From contig CAMQWJ010000005.1 in NCBI GenBank assembly GCA_947038515.1, positions 1 to 64,000 of the forward strand: a stretch of 64,000 bases of DNA. The letters run 5' to 3'. The stretch is from an uncultured Fusobacteriaceae bacterium (GTDB taxonomy: Bacteria > Fusobacteriota > Fusobacteriia > Fusobacteriales > Fusobacteriaceae). A program made the position numbers and the translations under genes. The stretch's first letter is position 1, and every line of letters starts with the position of its first letter. Positions 44,828 through 53,925 of this stretch are shown here, in pieces. The notes under the pieces were generated by a model that was given only the letters and a program-made list of their open reading frames with translations, made no database searches and was not told the DNA's origin.

Positions 44828-45874
44828 TTAATTAAAAGGTATCATTTTTTTTAATTTATTAAAAATATCCTCTGGTTGTATTAAATTAAATTTTTGCCAA
44901 AAATCTAATTCATTAAAATTTGAAGTTTTATCTTCATACTCTTCAATAGTAATAGTTTGATGTAGTTCACCTTTTCCAGGGCACCAAATATCGTCAGGGC
45001 ATCCAGGTCTCCAAATTGATAGAGTGGGGATATCTAAACATTCTGCTAAATGTCTAGGTCCTCCTTCATTTCCAACAAATATATCACAATTACTAATTAA
45101 GGCCCCTAATTCTCTGATAGTTTTAGTTTTAATATTTGAAAAAATTCTTTTATCATTATTCAAATTTTCATGCATATTTTTTGCAAATGCTTTTTCATCC
45201 TGAGAATAATAAAAAATTATTTGTGCATCATATTTTTCTAATACCATCTCTATTAATTTTTTCATTTTATCCACAGGATAAACTTTTTCTGGTCTTCGGC
45301 TATTGATGGAGAATGCAAAGACTTTTTTATTAAAATCGACACCTGCTCTTATCATTTCTGTTTTTAGAGTTTCTTTTTCTTGAGGCTCGAGAGCTATAAC
45401 CATTTTAGAATCGTAAGTTATATCAAAACCTTTATTTTCTAGATGTTTGAGAGGTTCTAAAGCTTGCATAGCTTCATTTAATCGATTTCTATTATGAAAA
45501 ACATGTGAATTATAAGTTGTACCTCGTAAAAATTTTCTTTTTTCTCCCACACGTCCGATTCTATATTTACTACTTAAAGAGAATAAACAAAAAAATTCAC
45601 TTTTAGGTGTTGCCATTAAGTCTATAATGATATCATATTTTTTTCTTGTAACATTATACACTTTTTTTAAATAAAGAAAAGGATTTTTTTGTTCTTTTTT
45701 TGTGATAGAAATAACATTATCAATATAGGGGTGGTTTCTAAAAACTGGTGCTATATGCTCGTATATAAGATAATCAATTTCAGAATCAGGAAAGCTTTTT
45801 TTTAGACTATTACATAGAACAGAGGAAAGTAGAGCATCTCCTATTTGTTTAAACCTTATAACTAAAATTTTCAT
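44828..45874 (-). CDS. Glycosyltransferase family 9 (heptosyltransferase-like)
   Basis: A 348-residue GT9 enzyme, probably adding an ADP-heptose-type sugar to the LPS inner core. The N-terminus MKILVIRFKQIGDALLSSVL is typical of heptosyltransferases, and the C-terminal nucleotide-sugar site reads GNEGGPRHLAECLDIPTLSIW. An ORF extends seven codons upstream, but AAGGAG precedes the ATG at 45874. It lies 29 bases after the GT4 gene, same operon. Confidence 0.88.
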   Translation of the reverse strand: MKILVIRFKQIGDALLSSVLCNSLKKSFPDSEIDYLIYEHIAPVFRNHPYIDNVISITKKEQKNPFLYLKKVYNVTRKKYDIIIDLMATPKSEFFCLFSLSSKYRIGRVGEKRKFLRGTTYNSHVFHNRNRLNEAMQALEPLKHLENKGFDITYDSKMVIALEPQEKETLKTEMIRAGVDFNKKVFAFSINSRRPEKVYPVDKMKKLIEMVLEKYDAQIIFYYSQDEKAFAKNMHENLNNDKRIFSNIKTKTIRELGALISNCDIFVGNEGGPRHLAECLDIPTLSIWRPGCPDDIWCPGKGELHQTITIEEYEDKTSNFNELDFWQKFNLIQPEDIFNKLKKMIPFN

Positions 45875-45903
45875 AATTCTCCTTTGTTTTTTCAATAATA
45901 TTT

Positions 45904-47040
45904 TTATAATGAATCTATAAATGCTTCAATATTATGTCTACCTTTTTCACTTAAAAAATCGAAACTTCTCTTTTCTGATTTTTTTTCAAAAAAAGTTCGA
46001 TGTTCTTTATCTATTAACATTTTTTTCATTTCAAATACTAATTTTTCAAGATTATGATCTACTAAAATTCCAAATTCACTATTTCCTAAAACTTCTATTG
46101 AACCACTATTTTTAGTACAAATTATTGCTTTTTTTAATATCATTGCCTCGATTACAGTAAGGGGCATTCCTTCTAAGTAAGAAGTATTTACATAAAATAG
46201 AGAATTTTTTATATATTTAAAAGGATTCTCTTTTCTTCCTAAAAGAATAACTTTATTTTCTAAATTTAAATTTTTAATTAATTTCTCTATATTTTCTTTT
46301 TCCCTACCATTACCAATTAAAACTAATTTTTCTTCTCTTCCTAGAAGTACTAGTTTATGGAAGGCTTCTATAAGTAATTTATGATTTTTAACTTTTGTTA
46401 AAGCACCTACGTTAACAATATATTCTCCAAGGTCCTCATCTATATTTTCGGTAGAAGCGTCTATAACTATTTTTTCATCCATAAAATTATAGATTAATTC
46501 AACTTTGAAAGTTGAATTTTTATGATTAGTTAAAAAACCTTGCTTCATTAAAGAATTAATTGCAACTACATGGGTATATTTTAAAAAGTTCTCTCTTTTC
46601 TTTTGATGACTAATAGGTCCACCATCTCCTAAGTGTCCCCAAAAAACTATAGATTTATTATTTAAATCTAATAGATTAATATTTCTAAGGAGTCCCCCAT
46701 CATAATCTATAATTGTATCTGCAAATTCCATTTCTTTTTTCAAATTATTTATTGCTATTTTTTTCTTTTTTTTCAACAAATAGGAGTATATTATTTTTGA
46801 AATAAAATTTTTATGTTTTTTATATTTTTTTAAAGTATCCATAAAAGTTTCAGTGGTTAAAAATTTATAATTGATATAATTGGGAATTTCTTTTTCATAA
46901 TAATTTTCACTACCATTATGTTCTTCAATTAAAAATAATACTTTATATTTTGTAGGTGATAATACTTTTAGGAGTTCAATAGTCATTTTTTCTTGCCCGC
47001 CGATAGCAAGATTTCCCGAATGTATAATTAGATTTTTCAT
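45904..47040 (-). CDS. Glycosyltransferase family 4
   Basis: A 378-residue GT-B enzyme. The acceptor-side N-terminus has IHSGNLAIGGQEKMTIELL and the donor-side C-terminus NVGALTKVKNHKLLIEAF, GNGREKENIEKL, YVNTSYLEGMPLTVIEAM with the EX7E-type glutamates. The start at 47040 follows AAGGAGG; the ORF start further upstream lies inside the promoter region. Function: LPS core or O-antigen sugar transfer, sugar unknown. Two relatives lie on the other side of the divergent region (49120, 50390). Confidence 0.87.
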   Translation of the reverse strand: MKNLIIHSGNLAIGGQEKMTIELLKVLSPTKYKVLFLIEEHNGSENYYEKEIPNYINYKFLTTETFMDTLKKYKKHKNFISKIIYSYLLKKKKKIAINNLKKEMEFADTIIDYDGGLLRNINLLDLNNKSIVFWGHLGDGGPISHQKKRENFLKYTHVVAINSLMKQGFLTNHKNSTFKVELIYNFMDEKIVIDASTENIDEDLGEYIVNVGALTKVKNHKLLIEAFHKLVLLGREEKLVLIGNGREKENIEKLIKNLNLENKVILLGRKENPFKYIKNSLFYVNTSYLEGMPLTVIEAMILKKAIICTKNSGSIEVLGNSEFGILVDHNLEKLVFEMKKMLIDKEHRTFFEKKSEKRSFDFLSEKGRHNIEAFIDSL

Positions 47041-47067
47041 TAAAAGTCCTCCTTGTAAACTAATAGA

Positions 47068-47096
47068 AGTATACAATAAACTGCAATAAATTGCAA
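47068..47096 (-). promoter_or_regulatory. Promoter of the leftward LPS operon
   Basis: On the minus strand TTGCAA (47096-47091), a 17-bp spacer and TATACT (47073-47068), about 28 bases before the GT4 ATG at 47040. It is overlaid by three 10-bp tandem repeats. Confidence 0.65.
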
Positions 47097-47100
47097 TAAA
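47071..47100. repeat. Three 10-bp tandem repeats across a promoter
   Basis: ATACAATAAA, CTGCAATAAA and TTGCAATAAA follow each other without gaps (units 47071-47080, 47081-47090, 47091-47100). The period equals about one helical turn, and the array covers the -35 to -10 interval of the leftward promoter. Confidence 0.7.
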
Positions 47101-47113
47101 TATAGTAGAAAGT

Positions 47114-47170
47114 AAATGTTAACACCTAATAAAAACCCATTAATGGACTTTTTGCTAGGTGTTAACATTT
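47114..47170. repeat. Long imperfect palindrome in the divergent LPS intergenic region
   Basis: 15-bp perfect arms (47114-47128 and 47156-47170, AAATGTTAACACCTA and its complement) enclose a second stem AAAAA/TTTTT and a central CCATTAATGG palindrome. The whole 57 bp folds as one hairpin with two small internal loops. It is not at a gene end: both flanking genes point away from it. Confidence 0.8.
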
Positions 47171-47221
47171 TGAATTTTTAATCTAGAATGTGATATACTT
47201 ATTTAAAAACACTTGGAAATA

Positions 47222-47230
47222 TGTTATAAT
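47222..47230 (+). promoter_or_regulatory. Extended -10 promoter of the rightward LPS operon
   Basis: TGTTATAAT (TG-n-TATAAT). A weak TTTAAA -35 lies 16 bp upstream. It leaves a leader of about 55 bases before the ATG at 47291, and it excludes the more upstream in-frame start codon at 47213. Confidence 0.65.
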
Positions 47231-47290
47231 ACAAGAAAGTTTATAAAAAAACTAAAAATGGAGAAAAATTATATAAAATTTGGAGAAAAA

Positions 47291-47980
47291 ATGAAATATA
47301 AAATTAATAACGAAGAATCTATTTATTGCGATAAAATAGAATATAGAGAACTTTTTGAAAAAATTAAAGATAATAATTTTGTAGAATTAAAAAAATTAAA
47401 AGATAATCAGAGAAGTGTCGTTTCTCTTGTAGAGATAGAGGGAAAGAAATTTGTATTAAAAAGACCAGTAGAAAAGTTAGAAAGATATTTTCAAAGAATT
47501 TTGACAATAATGTTTAGAGGGGAATCAAAAAAAGAATTTGATGGTTGTAAAAAAGTTTTAAAATTTTCGTTTAAGGGACCTGAACCAATAATGGTATGGG
47601 AAAAAAAACAAAAAAATAAAATTATAGATTCCTATTTCTTAATGTCATATATTGAAGGTGAAATTTGTAAAAGAGAAGAAATGGAAAAAGTTAGAGATGT
47701 GCTCTATAAAATACATGAAAAAGGATTTTACCATGGTGATGCTCAGAGATTTAACTTTATGTTAACAAAGACAAAAGAAGTATATGTTATTGATACTAAA
47801 TTAAAAAAAGATGTTTTTGGGATAGGAAAAATATGGGATTTTATAGAGCTACAAAAGAATACAAATTTTAAAAATTTCTATTTTGAAAAAAAATGGTATT
47901 ATAAAATTTTTTCTAAATTAGAGAAAAGAAAAGAAAAGATAGATTATTACATAAAAAACATTAGAAGGAGATTTCTATGA
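47291..47980 (+). CDS. LPS core heptose kinase (WaaY/RfaY-like)
   Basis: A 229-residue protein-kinase-like enzyme expected to phosphorylate a heptose of the LPS core. The ATP lysine is in KFVLKRPVEKL, and the catalytic loop is YHGDAQRFNFMLT (about residues 150-162), followed by a metal-binding VIDTKLKK; FGIGKIWDFIEL resembles the WaaY C-terminus. The start is the ATG at 47291 after TGGAGAAAAA, since upstream ATGs lie in the promoter or lack a ribosome site. The end overlaps the next GT9 gene by four bases. Confidence 0.8.
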   Translation: MKYKINNEESIYCDKIEYRELFEKIKDNNFVELKKLKDNQRSVVSLVEIEGKKFVLKRPVEKLERYFQRILTIMFRGESKKEFDGCKKVLKFSFKGPEPIMVWEKKQKNKIIDSYFLMSYIEGEICKREEMEKVRDVLYKIHEKGFYHGDAQRFNFMLTKTKEVYVIDTKLKKDVFGIGKIWDFIELQKNTNFKNFYFEKKWYYKIFSKLEKRKEKIDYYIKNIRRRFL

Positions 47981-49071
47981 TAAGGAACTTAAATAGAAAA
48001 TTTCAAGATTATATGAGACCGAAAAGACTCGCTTTAGGAAAATGGATTTGGGATAGAAAGGAAAAAAAGGAAGAAATAGATTTAGCAAAATTAAAATCAA
48101 TTTTATTTTTGAGATATGAGGGTAAAATTGGTGATATGGTAGTTACTACTTATATGTTTCGAGAAATAAAGAAAAAATATCCTGATTTAAAAATTGGAGT
48201 TGTTTCAAGAGGAGCAGCTGTGGATATAATAAAAAATAATCCACATATAGATACTATATATGAATATATAAAAGGAAAAGAGAGTATATTAGGAAAAAAA
48301 ATATCTGATGAAAAATATGATCTTTTAATAGATTTTTCTGAAATATTAAGAGTAAAAGATATGAAATTAATAAACCTGTGCAATGCAAAAGTTAATATAG
48401 GAATTAATAAGAAAAACTGGAAACTTTTTGATATTTCTATTGAACCTGAAAAAGATTTTAACTGGAGTGATCACATAACTAGAAGATATGAATGTTATTT
48501 GAAAAAAATAGATATTATGGAGTCAAATAAATCATATGATCTCTATTTAGATACAAAAATACCAGTAGAAGAAAAAATTGGAAAAAAAGAGGAATTAACA
48601 GTAATTATAAATCCATATGGTGCCAGTAAACACAAGCATTTTAATGAAAACACATTGGATAAAATAATAAAATATCTTTTGGAAAAAAAATGTAAAATAA
48701 TTTTTATATATTATCCTAAAAAATACAGTGAACTGAAACTTTTTTTGAAAAATTATGAGGATGAAACAATAAAACTTCCAGAGAATATAAAAACAATATT
48801 GGATAGTTCAAAGATCATAGAAAAAGGTGATATAATAATAACGCCAGATACTTCTATTGTCCATATAGCAACAGCTTTGAATAAAAAAATTATAAGTGTA
48901 TATCCTCCTAAAGGTGGAGATAATAAAGTTGATCACCTTGTATGGGGACCTTTAGATATAAAAAATAAAATGATATTTTGTGAAGATAAGAAAAACGTTG
49001 GAGATGAAATAGATATCAATACTTTTAAATTTGAAGATTTTAAAGAGAGATTTGAAAGCTTAGAAAAATAA
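47977..49071 (+). CDS. Glycosyltransferase family 9 (heptosyltransferase-like)
   Basis: A 364-residue GT9 enzyme. After a 35-residue N-terminal extension rich in basic residues come the family start SILFLRYEGKIGDMVVTTYM and, towards the C-terminus, the donor-binding ITPDTSIVHIATALNKKIISVYPP. Overlap of four bases (ATGA) with the kinase gene suggests coupled synthesis, and the pairing of kinase and heptosyltransferase fits inner-core assembly. Confidence 0.88.
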   Translation: MIRNLNRKFQDYMRPKRLALGKWIWDRKEKKEEIDLAKLKSILFLRYEGKIGDMVVTTYMFREIKKKYPDLKIGVVSRGAAVDIIKNNPHIDTIYEYIKGKESILGKKISDEKYDLLIDFSEILRVKDMKLINLCNAKVNIGINKKNWKLFDISIEPEKDFNWSDHITRRYECYLKKIDIMESNKSYDLYLDTKIPVEEKIGKKEELTVIINPYGASKHKHFNENTLDKIIKYLLEKKCKIIFIYYPKKYSELKLFLKNYEDETIKLPENIKTILDSSKIIEKGDIIITPDTSIVHIATALNKKIISVYPPKGGDNKVDHLVWGPLDIKNKMIFCEDKKNVGDEIDINTFKFEDFKERFESLEK

Positions 49072-49119
49072 TAAAATTTGTAGGAATAAAAAAATTTAAA
49101 AGAGGATAGGGAAGTAAGA

Positions 49120-50307
49120 ATGAAAAAAACAATAGTATTTAGAAGTGGAAGCCTAACAATGGGTGGCTTAGAAAGAATATTGATAGAAGTTCTTCAAAAT
49201 ATAGACAAAGAAAAATATAATGTAGTTGCCATAATTGAAAATGATTTGGGAGATGAAAATATTTTTTTGAAAGACGTACCGAAAGAAATCATGGTTTATT
49301 TTTTAAAAACAGAGGAAATAATTCATCGTACGAAATATCATAGAGTGAGAAAAAAAAATATTATCAATAAAATAATGTATAATTTTTTCATGGCAAAAGA
49401 AAGAGTAATTGAATTAAGAAAAATGAAAGAAATTTTAAAGAAAATAGGAAAAGTCGATATTTTTATAGATTTTGACTGTGGTGGAACAAAGTATATAGAT
49501 AAATTAGATGTGGGCAAAAAAATAGTTTGGTGCCATGGCTCAATTCCTAAAGTTTTAGGTGATAAAACTGGAAAATTGAAACGAAATGGAGAAAATTTAA
49601 AAAAATATGATACAATCGTTACAATATGTGATGAAATGAAAGAGGAAACCAAAAGAATATATCCATTTTTAAAAGACAAAGTTATAAGGATTTATAACCC
49701 TTTTAATTTTGACAGGATTCTAACCTTATCCACGGATGATAAGGATTTAACAGAGCAAGAAAAAGAGTTGATGAAAGAGAAATATATTGTTGCTGTATCA
49801 AGACTTGATATGGTACAAAAAGATTATGGGACACTAATAAAAGCTTTTAAACTCTTAAAAGAGAGAGGAGTAAAAGAAAAGTTGTATATTGTTGGAGATG
49901 GTCCTGGAAGAGATGAAATTCAAACTTTAATAGATAAAAATAATTTGTTGGAAGATGTAAAATTGATAGGTCAAACTAAAAATCCATATATTTGGATGAA
50001 AAATTCAGAGTTATTTGTTCATAGTTCAAATTATGAAGGCTTGCCAACAGTGTTAATTGAAGCTTTAATTTTAAATAAGGTAGTTGTTAGTTCTGATTGT
50101 CCAACAGGTCCAAAAGAGATATTGAAAAATGGAGAGTGTGGTTTTTTATATGAAATAGGAGATTATAAAAAATTGGAAGAGCAACTATATAGAGTATTAA
50201 AGGATAAACTTTTATCTGATGAATTTAAAAAAATAAGTGTAGAAAGAATTGAAGAGTTTAAAGTGAGTAATATAATGAAAGAATATGAGGCTTTAATTGA
50301 GAATTAA
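49120..50307 (+). CDS. Glycosyltransferase family 4
   Basis: A 395-residue GT-B enzyme. The N-terminus FRSGSLTMGGLERILIEVL and the C-terminal VSRLDMVQKDYGTLIKAF, IVGDGPGRDEIQTLI and VHSSNYEGLPTVLIEAL with conserved glutamates define GT4. It resembles its two neighbours at 50390 and 45904 (the same GG.E...E/D.L N-terminal layout), suggesting old duplications. The donor sugar is unknown. Confidence 0.9.
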   Translation: MKKTIVFRSGSLTMGGLERILIEVLQNIDKEKYNVVAIIENDLGDENIFLKDVPKEIMVYFLKTEEIIHRTKYHRVRKKNIINKIMYNFFMAKERVIELRKMKEILKKIGKVDIFIDFDCGGTKYIDKLDVGKKIVWCHGSIPKVLGDKTGKLKRNGENLKKYDTIVTICDEMKEETKRIYPFLKDKVIRIYNPFNFDRILTLSTDDKDLTEQEKELMKEKYIVAVSRLDMVQKDYGTLIKAFKLLKERGVKEKLYIVGDGPGRDEIQTLIDKNNLLEDVKLIGQTKNPYIWMKNSELFVHSSNYEGLPTVLIEALILNKVVVSSDCPTGPKEILKNGECGFLYEIGDYKKLEEQLYRVLKDKLLSDEFKKISVERIEEFKVSNIMKEYEALIEN

Positions 50308-50389
50308 AATGGAAAAATTAATTTTTTAAGAGTAAAGTTCTAGATAAAAACTTAAGAAAAAGATAAAAATTTAGAAAAGAGGTGAATTT

Positions 50390-51508
50390 ATGAAAAAAAT
50401 AGTATTTTGTATATATTCCTTAAATGTGGGGGGAGCTGAAAAACTATTGTTAGATCTGGTAAAAGGACTCTTCGAGACAAATAACTATGAAATAACTGTG
50501 CTAGTGTTTCAAGAAACAGAAAGTTTTATAGAAAAAAATATTAAGAAATATTGTGATTTTAAGACTATGATTTCAAAAGATGACTTACAAAAAAAATTAT
50601 ATTTTAATAGTTTGAAAAATATATATCTATCTCTAGCCAAAAAAAAAAATTTTAATAAAGTTATGGAAGATAAAGATATTGTTATAGATTTTTTAAGTGG
50701 AGATTTTCATAAATATATCAAACCTTTGAAAAAGATTAAAAAAATAATATGGTTACACTCTGAATATGAATATTTAAAAACAAATAAAGTGGATATAGAG
50801 AAAAAAATAATTGATTATGATAAAATAATAACAGTATGTGATGAGATTTTGTATCAAATAGAAGAGAAACAAAGTTATCTTAAAGAAAAATTAAAAAGAG
50901 TATATGCTTTTTTTGATTTAGATAGAATTTCTAAGAAATTAGAAGAAGAAAATATTTTTGAAAATAAAAAAATATTAGAGGAAAAATATTTTGTGACTGT
51001 CTGTAGGTTGAAAGAAGCTGATAAGGATGTAGCAACTATAATTAAAGCTTTTGAAAACTATAAAGGTGAAGAAAAGTTATACATTGTAGGGGATGGAGAG
51101 GATAGAAAAAACTTAGAAGAATTATCAAAAAAAATGGTTAATAAAGATAAAATAATTTTTCTTGGAATGCAGGAGAATCCATATATTATAATGAAACATA
51201 GTAGTGCTTTTATATTATCATCAAAATCAGAAGGGTTTGGAATGGTGCTAGTGGAAGCTCTTTTTTCAGGTACAAAAGTAATCTCATCTAATCATAAAGC
51301 TGGAGTAAATGAGATTTTAGAAGATGGAACACTGGGGAAAATATTTGAAGTTGGAAATAAGGAAGAATTACTTGAGTTAATGAATGGAATATCAGAATTT
51401 AAAGTAGATAGAGATAAAGTTTTAGAATCGTTAAAAAAATATGAATTAAATGCTATAATAGCTGAAATAGAGGAGATTTTTAATGAAAAAAATAGTAGGA
51501 ATATTTAA
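50390..51508 (+). CDS. Glycosyltransferase family 4
   Basis: A 372-residue GT-B enzyme with N-terminal YSLNVGGAEKLLLDLVKGL and C-terminal VCRLKEADKDVATIIKAF, YIVGDGEDRKNLEEL and LSSKSEGFGMVLVEAL. It follows the related GT4 gene after 82 bases behind GAGGTG, and its last 26 bases overlap the start of the ligase/polymerase gene. Role: LPS outer core or O-antigen transfer. Confidence 0.9.
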   Translation: MKKIVFCIYSLNVGGAEKLLLDLVKGLFETNNYEITVLVFQETESFIEKNIKKYCDFKTMISKDDLQKKLYFNSLKNIYLSLAKKKNFNKVMEDKDIVIDFLSGDFHKYIKPLKKIKKIIWLHSEYEYLKTNKVDIEKKIIDYDKIITVCDEILYQIEEKQSYLKEKLKRVYAFFDLDRISKKLEEENIFENKKILEEKYFVTVCRLKEADKDVATIIKAFENYKGEEKLYIVGDGEDRKNLEELSKKMVNKDKIIFLGMQENPYIIMKHSSAFILSSKSEGFGMVLVEALFSGTKVISSNHKAGVNEILEDGTLGKIFEVGNKEELLELMNGISEFKVDRDKVLESLKKYELNAIIAEIEEIFNEKNSRNI

Positions 51509-52712
51509 TATTAAAAAAATATCATTGTTTATAACAGTGTTATTGACTCTCTATTTATTTTTTATAGCCAAAAGAGGTGGAGATACAAAACATATTCTTT
51601 CTATACTCTTGATGCTAACAATAGCATTCCAAATGGTTATTACGAAAGAAAATAAAATAAAAAGATATAAATATTTATACCTTGCAGGTATTGGATACAT
51701 AATTTGTGTGAGTTTAAGTTATTTAAAAACTGAGAATCAAATTAATAAATTACCTGATTTTTTAAATGTTGTTTTATATACTACAGGTTTCTTTTTACTC
51801 TCTCTAAATGCTAAATTTGAAGAGAGAGTGTATAAATATTTTATTCCGATAGTAACAATCTTTTCATATGATGCTATATATAGAGGGATAATAGAATTAC
51901 CTTTGTATTTTAAAGGAAGTGGTTATAGATTAACTGGTGGAGTGGGACCAACAGTATATGCTGCTGAAATCGGAATTTATATGTTTATAGGTGTATTTGG
52001 GCTGATACATTATAAAAATATAAAATATAAAATATTTTATATTTTATATTTTTTGATGAATTTTTTTTTGATGCTAGGGACCCAATCAAGAGCATTATTA
52101 GTTTTCTTACCTATAACCTTTATAATTTTAATAATTATAAAAAAAAGAAAAGAAGGACTTCTAATATTTTGTGGAATGTTGGTAGTTGGATTGGTTGCTT
52201 TTAAAAATATAGAAAAAATCCCATTTATTCAGAGATTATCTTCCATAAGTGGAATAGAAAAAATTAAAAGTGATGCAAGATTTATTATAATAGAAAAAGG
52301 AATAGAAATAGAAAGGGAAATTTTCCCTAAAAACTTAGGTTTTTATGCATATAAAGAAGGAAAGTTGACATTGTCACCCAAAGTTGAAGAAAACAAAAAA
52401 ATATTAGAAATTGATTTTGGAAAAAAATATATCCATTTTCATAATGTGTTGTTAGAGCTACTTGTAACCCAAGGGATTTTGAGTTTGATATTCTATCTGC
52501 TTTTTAATTTATTGATATTTAAAGAATTACTAAAAAAATATTTAGAACCTCAAAAAAATGAGCAGACAAATATTATAGTTAGTGTTGCATTAGGGACATA
52601 TATTTATTTTACTTTATTAGGGTTTGTAGAAGTTACATTTTATTTTGAAAAAAGTAGCATACTAATATATACAATTTTAATGATTGCTTTTTCTGAAAAA
52701 ATTAAAGAATAA
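51483..52712 (+). CDS. O-antigen ligase/polymerase family membrane protein (WaaL-like)
   Basis: A 409-residue protein with about ten membrane segments. The Wzy_C/WaaL pattern is visible: the GTQSRALLVFLPI stretch and, in the large periplasmic loop near the C-terminus, HFHNVLLELLVTQGILSLIFYL with the conserved histidines and glutamate. WaaL transfers undecaprenyl-linked O-antigen to lipid A-core. A polymerase role is the alternative; the position among core genes favours ligase. The ribosome site GGAG lies within the preceding gene. Confidence 0.8.
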   Translation: MKKIVGIFNIKKISLFITVLLTLYLFFIAKRGGDTKHILSILLMLTIAFQMVITKENKIKRYKYLYLAGIGYIICVSLSYLKTENQINKLPDFLNVVLYTTGFFLLSLNAKFEERVYKYFIPIVTIFSYDAIYRGIIELPLYFKGSGYRLTGGVGPTVYAAEIGIYMFIGVFGLIHYKNIKYKIFYILYFLMNFFLMLGTQSRALLVFLPITFIILIIIKKRKEGLLIFCGMLVVGLVAFKNIEKIPFIQRLSSISGIEKIKSDARFIIIEKGIEIEREIFPKNLGFYAYKEGKLTLSPKVEENKKILEIDFGKKYIHFHNVLLELLVTQGILSLIFYLLFNLLIFKELLKKYLEPQKNEQTNIIVSVALGTYIYFTLLGFVEVTFYFEKSSILIYTILMIAFSEKIKE

Positions 52713-52802
52713 TTAAAGAGTAAGCTGACCAAAAATAAATGATTTATAGAAAATAAAAAAATATTTAGCTACTGATAAGAAGCTCTAAAAATAGGAGAAA
52801 AA

Positions 52803-53786
52803 ATGAAAAAATTGATAACTGTGTGTTTGCCAACATACAATGCAAGTAAATTTATAGGGTCGACCCTGGAATCATTATGTAATCAAACTTATAAAAATAT
52901 AGAAATACTAATAGGAGATAATGCTTCAACAGATAATACTTATGAAATCATAAAAAAGTATCAAGAAAAAGATACAAGAATATCGTATTATAAAAACGAA
53001 ATAAATTTAGGATACTCAGAAAATTGTAATAAATTAATTTCTCAATCAAAGGGTGAATATATAGCTATATATCACTCTGATGATGTTTATGATTTGACAA
53101 TAGTTGAAAAAGAAGTAAAAGCTCTTGACGAAAATTTAGATTTAGCAGGAGTATTCACTTTGGCAAATCAGATTGATGAAATAGGAGAAAAATCTGAAGA
53201 AATGGAATGTCCGCTGGATTTAAAAGGGGAGTATTTATATAAAATTAATATTCATGAATTTATAGATAATGTTTTATTAAAATATGGAAGTCCTCTAATT
53301 TGTCCAACATCTATGATTAGAAAAAAAATATATGAAGAAATGGGTGGATATGATTTAGTCTTAAAATATATTGAAGATCAAGATATGTGGGCTAGGATAT
53401 TAAATAAATATCCTCTTGGAATAATTTCAGAAAAACTTATAAATTATAGAAAGCATGAAAGTCAAGGTAGTTCATATTATTTAGATATAACTAGGGATGA
53501 TACTTCGATTATTTTAAAGCATATGGAGAAGTTTATAGAAAAAAATAACTATCGAGAGAAATATGCAGAAAAACTTAATTATTCCAAGGCTATAGATTGG
53601 ATGATCTTATCTAACTATTCTATTGAGCTGAATGATTATGAGTCATTTAAAAAAAGAACAAATCAATCAAAAGAATATTATAAACTACCCCTTAAAGACA
53701 AAATAGGTTTGATTCAGAATATGAGCGTGAAACCATTAAGTTATTTAATAGCTAAAATATCCTTTCTGCTAAGTGATAAAGATTAA
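52803..53786 (+). CDS. Glycosyltransferase family 2
   Basis: A 327-residue GT-A enzyme with VCLPTYNASKFIGSTLESL at the start, the GDNASTDNTYEII segment, the DXD-like HSDDVYD and a later acidic EDQDMWARIL (catalytic base region). It is soluble, acting on the cytoplasmic face. It is followed by a new promoter, so it probably ends the core-type operon. Confidence 0.9.
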   Translation: MKKLITVCLPTYNASKFIGSTLESLCNQTYKNIEILIGDNASTDNTYEIIKKYQEKDTRISYYKNEINLGYSENCNKLISQSKGEYIAIYHSDDVYDLTIVEKEVKALDENLDLAGVFTLANQIDEIGEKSEEMECPLDLKGEYLYKINIHEFIDNVLLKYGSPLICPTSMIRKKIYEEMGGYDLVLKYIEDQDMWARILNKYPLGIISEKLINYRKHESQGSSYYLDITRDDTSIILKHMEKFIEKNNYREKYAEKLNYSKAIDWMILSNYSIELNDYESFKKRTNQSKEYYKLPLKDKIGLIQNMSVKPLSYLIAKISFLLSDKD

Positions 53787-53787
53787 A

Positions 53788-53820
53788 AAAATTTCAAAAT
53801 ATATAATTTGAAATATTTTA
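53788..53820 (+). terminator. Weak candidate terminator
   Basis: ATTTCAAA / TTTGAAAT around an AT loop, followed by ATTTTAAAAT. The stem is A/T-only and the T run is short, so termination would be inefficient. Confidence 0.3.
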
Positions 53821-53840
53821 AAATAATATTTGATTATTAA

Positions 53841-53869
53841 TTGAATAAAAATAAAAAAAATGGTAGAAT
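53841..53869 (+). promoter_or_regulatory. Promoter of the O-antigen biosynthesis operon
   Basis: TTGAAT at 53841-53846, a 17-bp spacer and TAGAAT at 53864-53869, with an extended TGG in front of the -10. It lies in a 139-base gap and precedes the dehydratase ATG by about 57 bases. Confidence 0.72.
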
Positions 53870-53925
53870 ATCAGCAAATAACCTATCTGTTTGCAACTTG
53901 ATATAAAAAGAGGAGAAAGGAATAT

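Noticed and set aside
47213-47290. An upstream start for the WaaY-like kinase
   Set aside because: The first ATG lies in front of the TATAAT box; the second at 47258 has no ribosome site.
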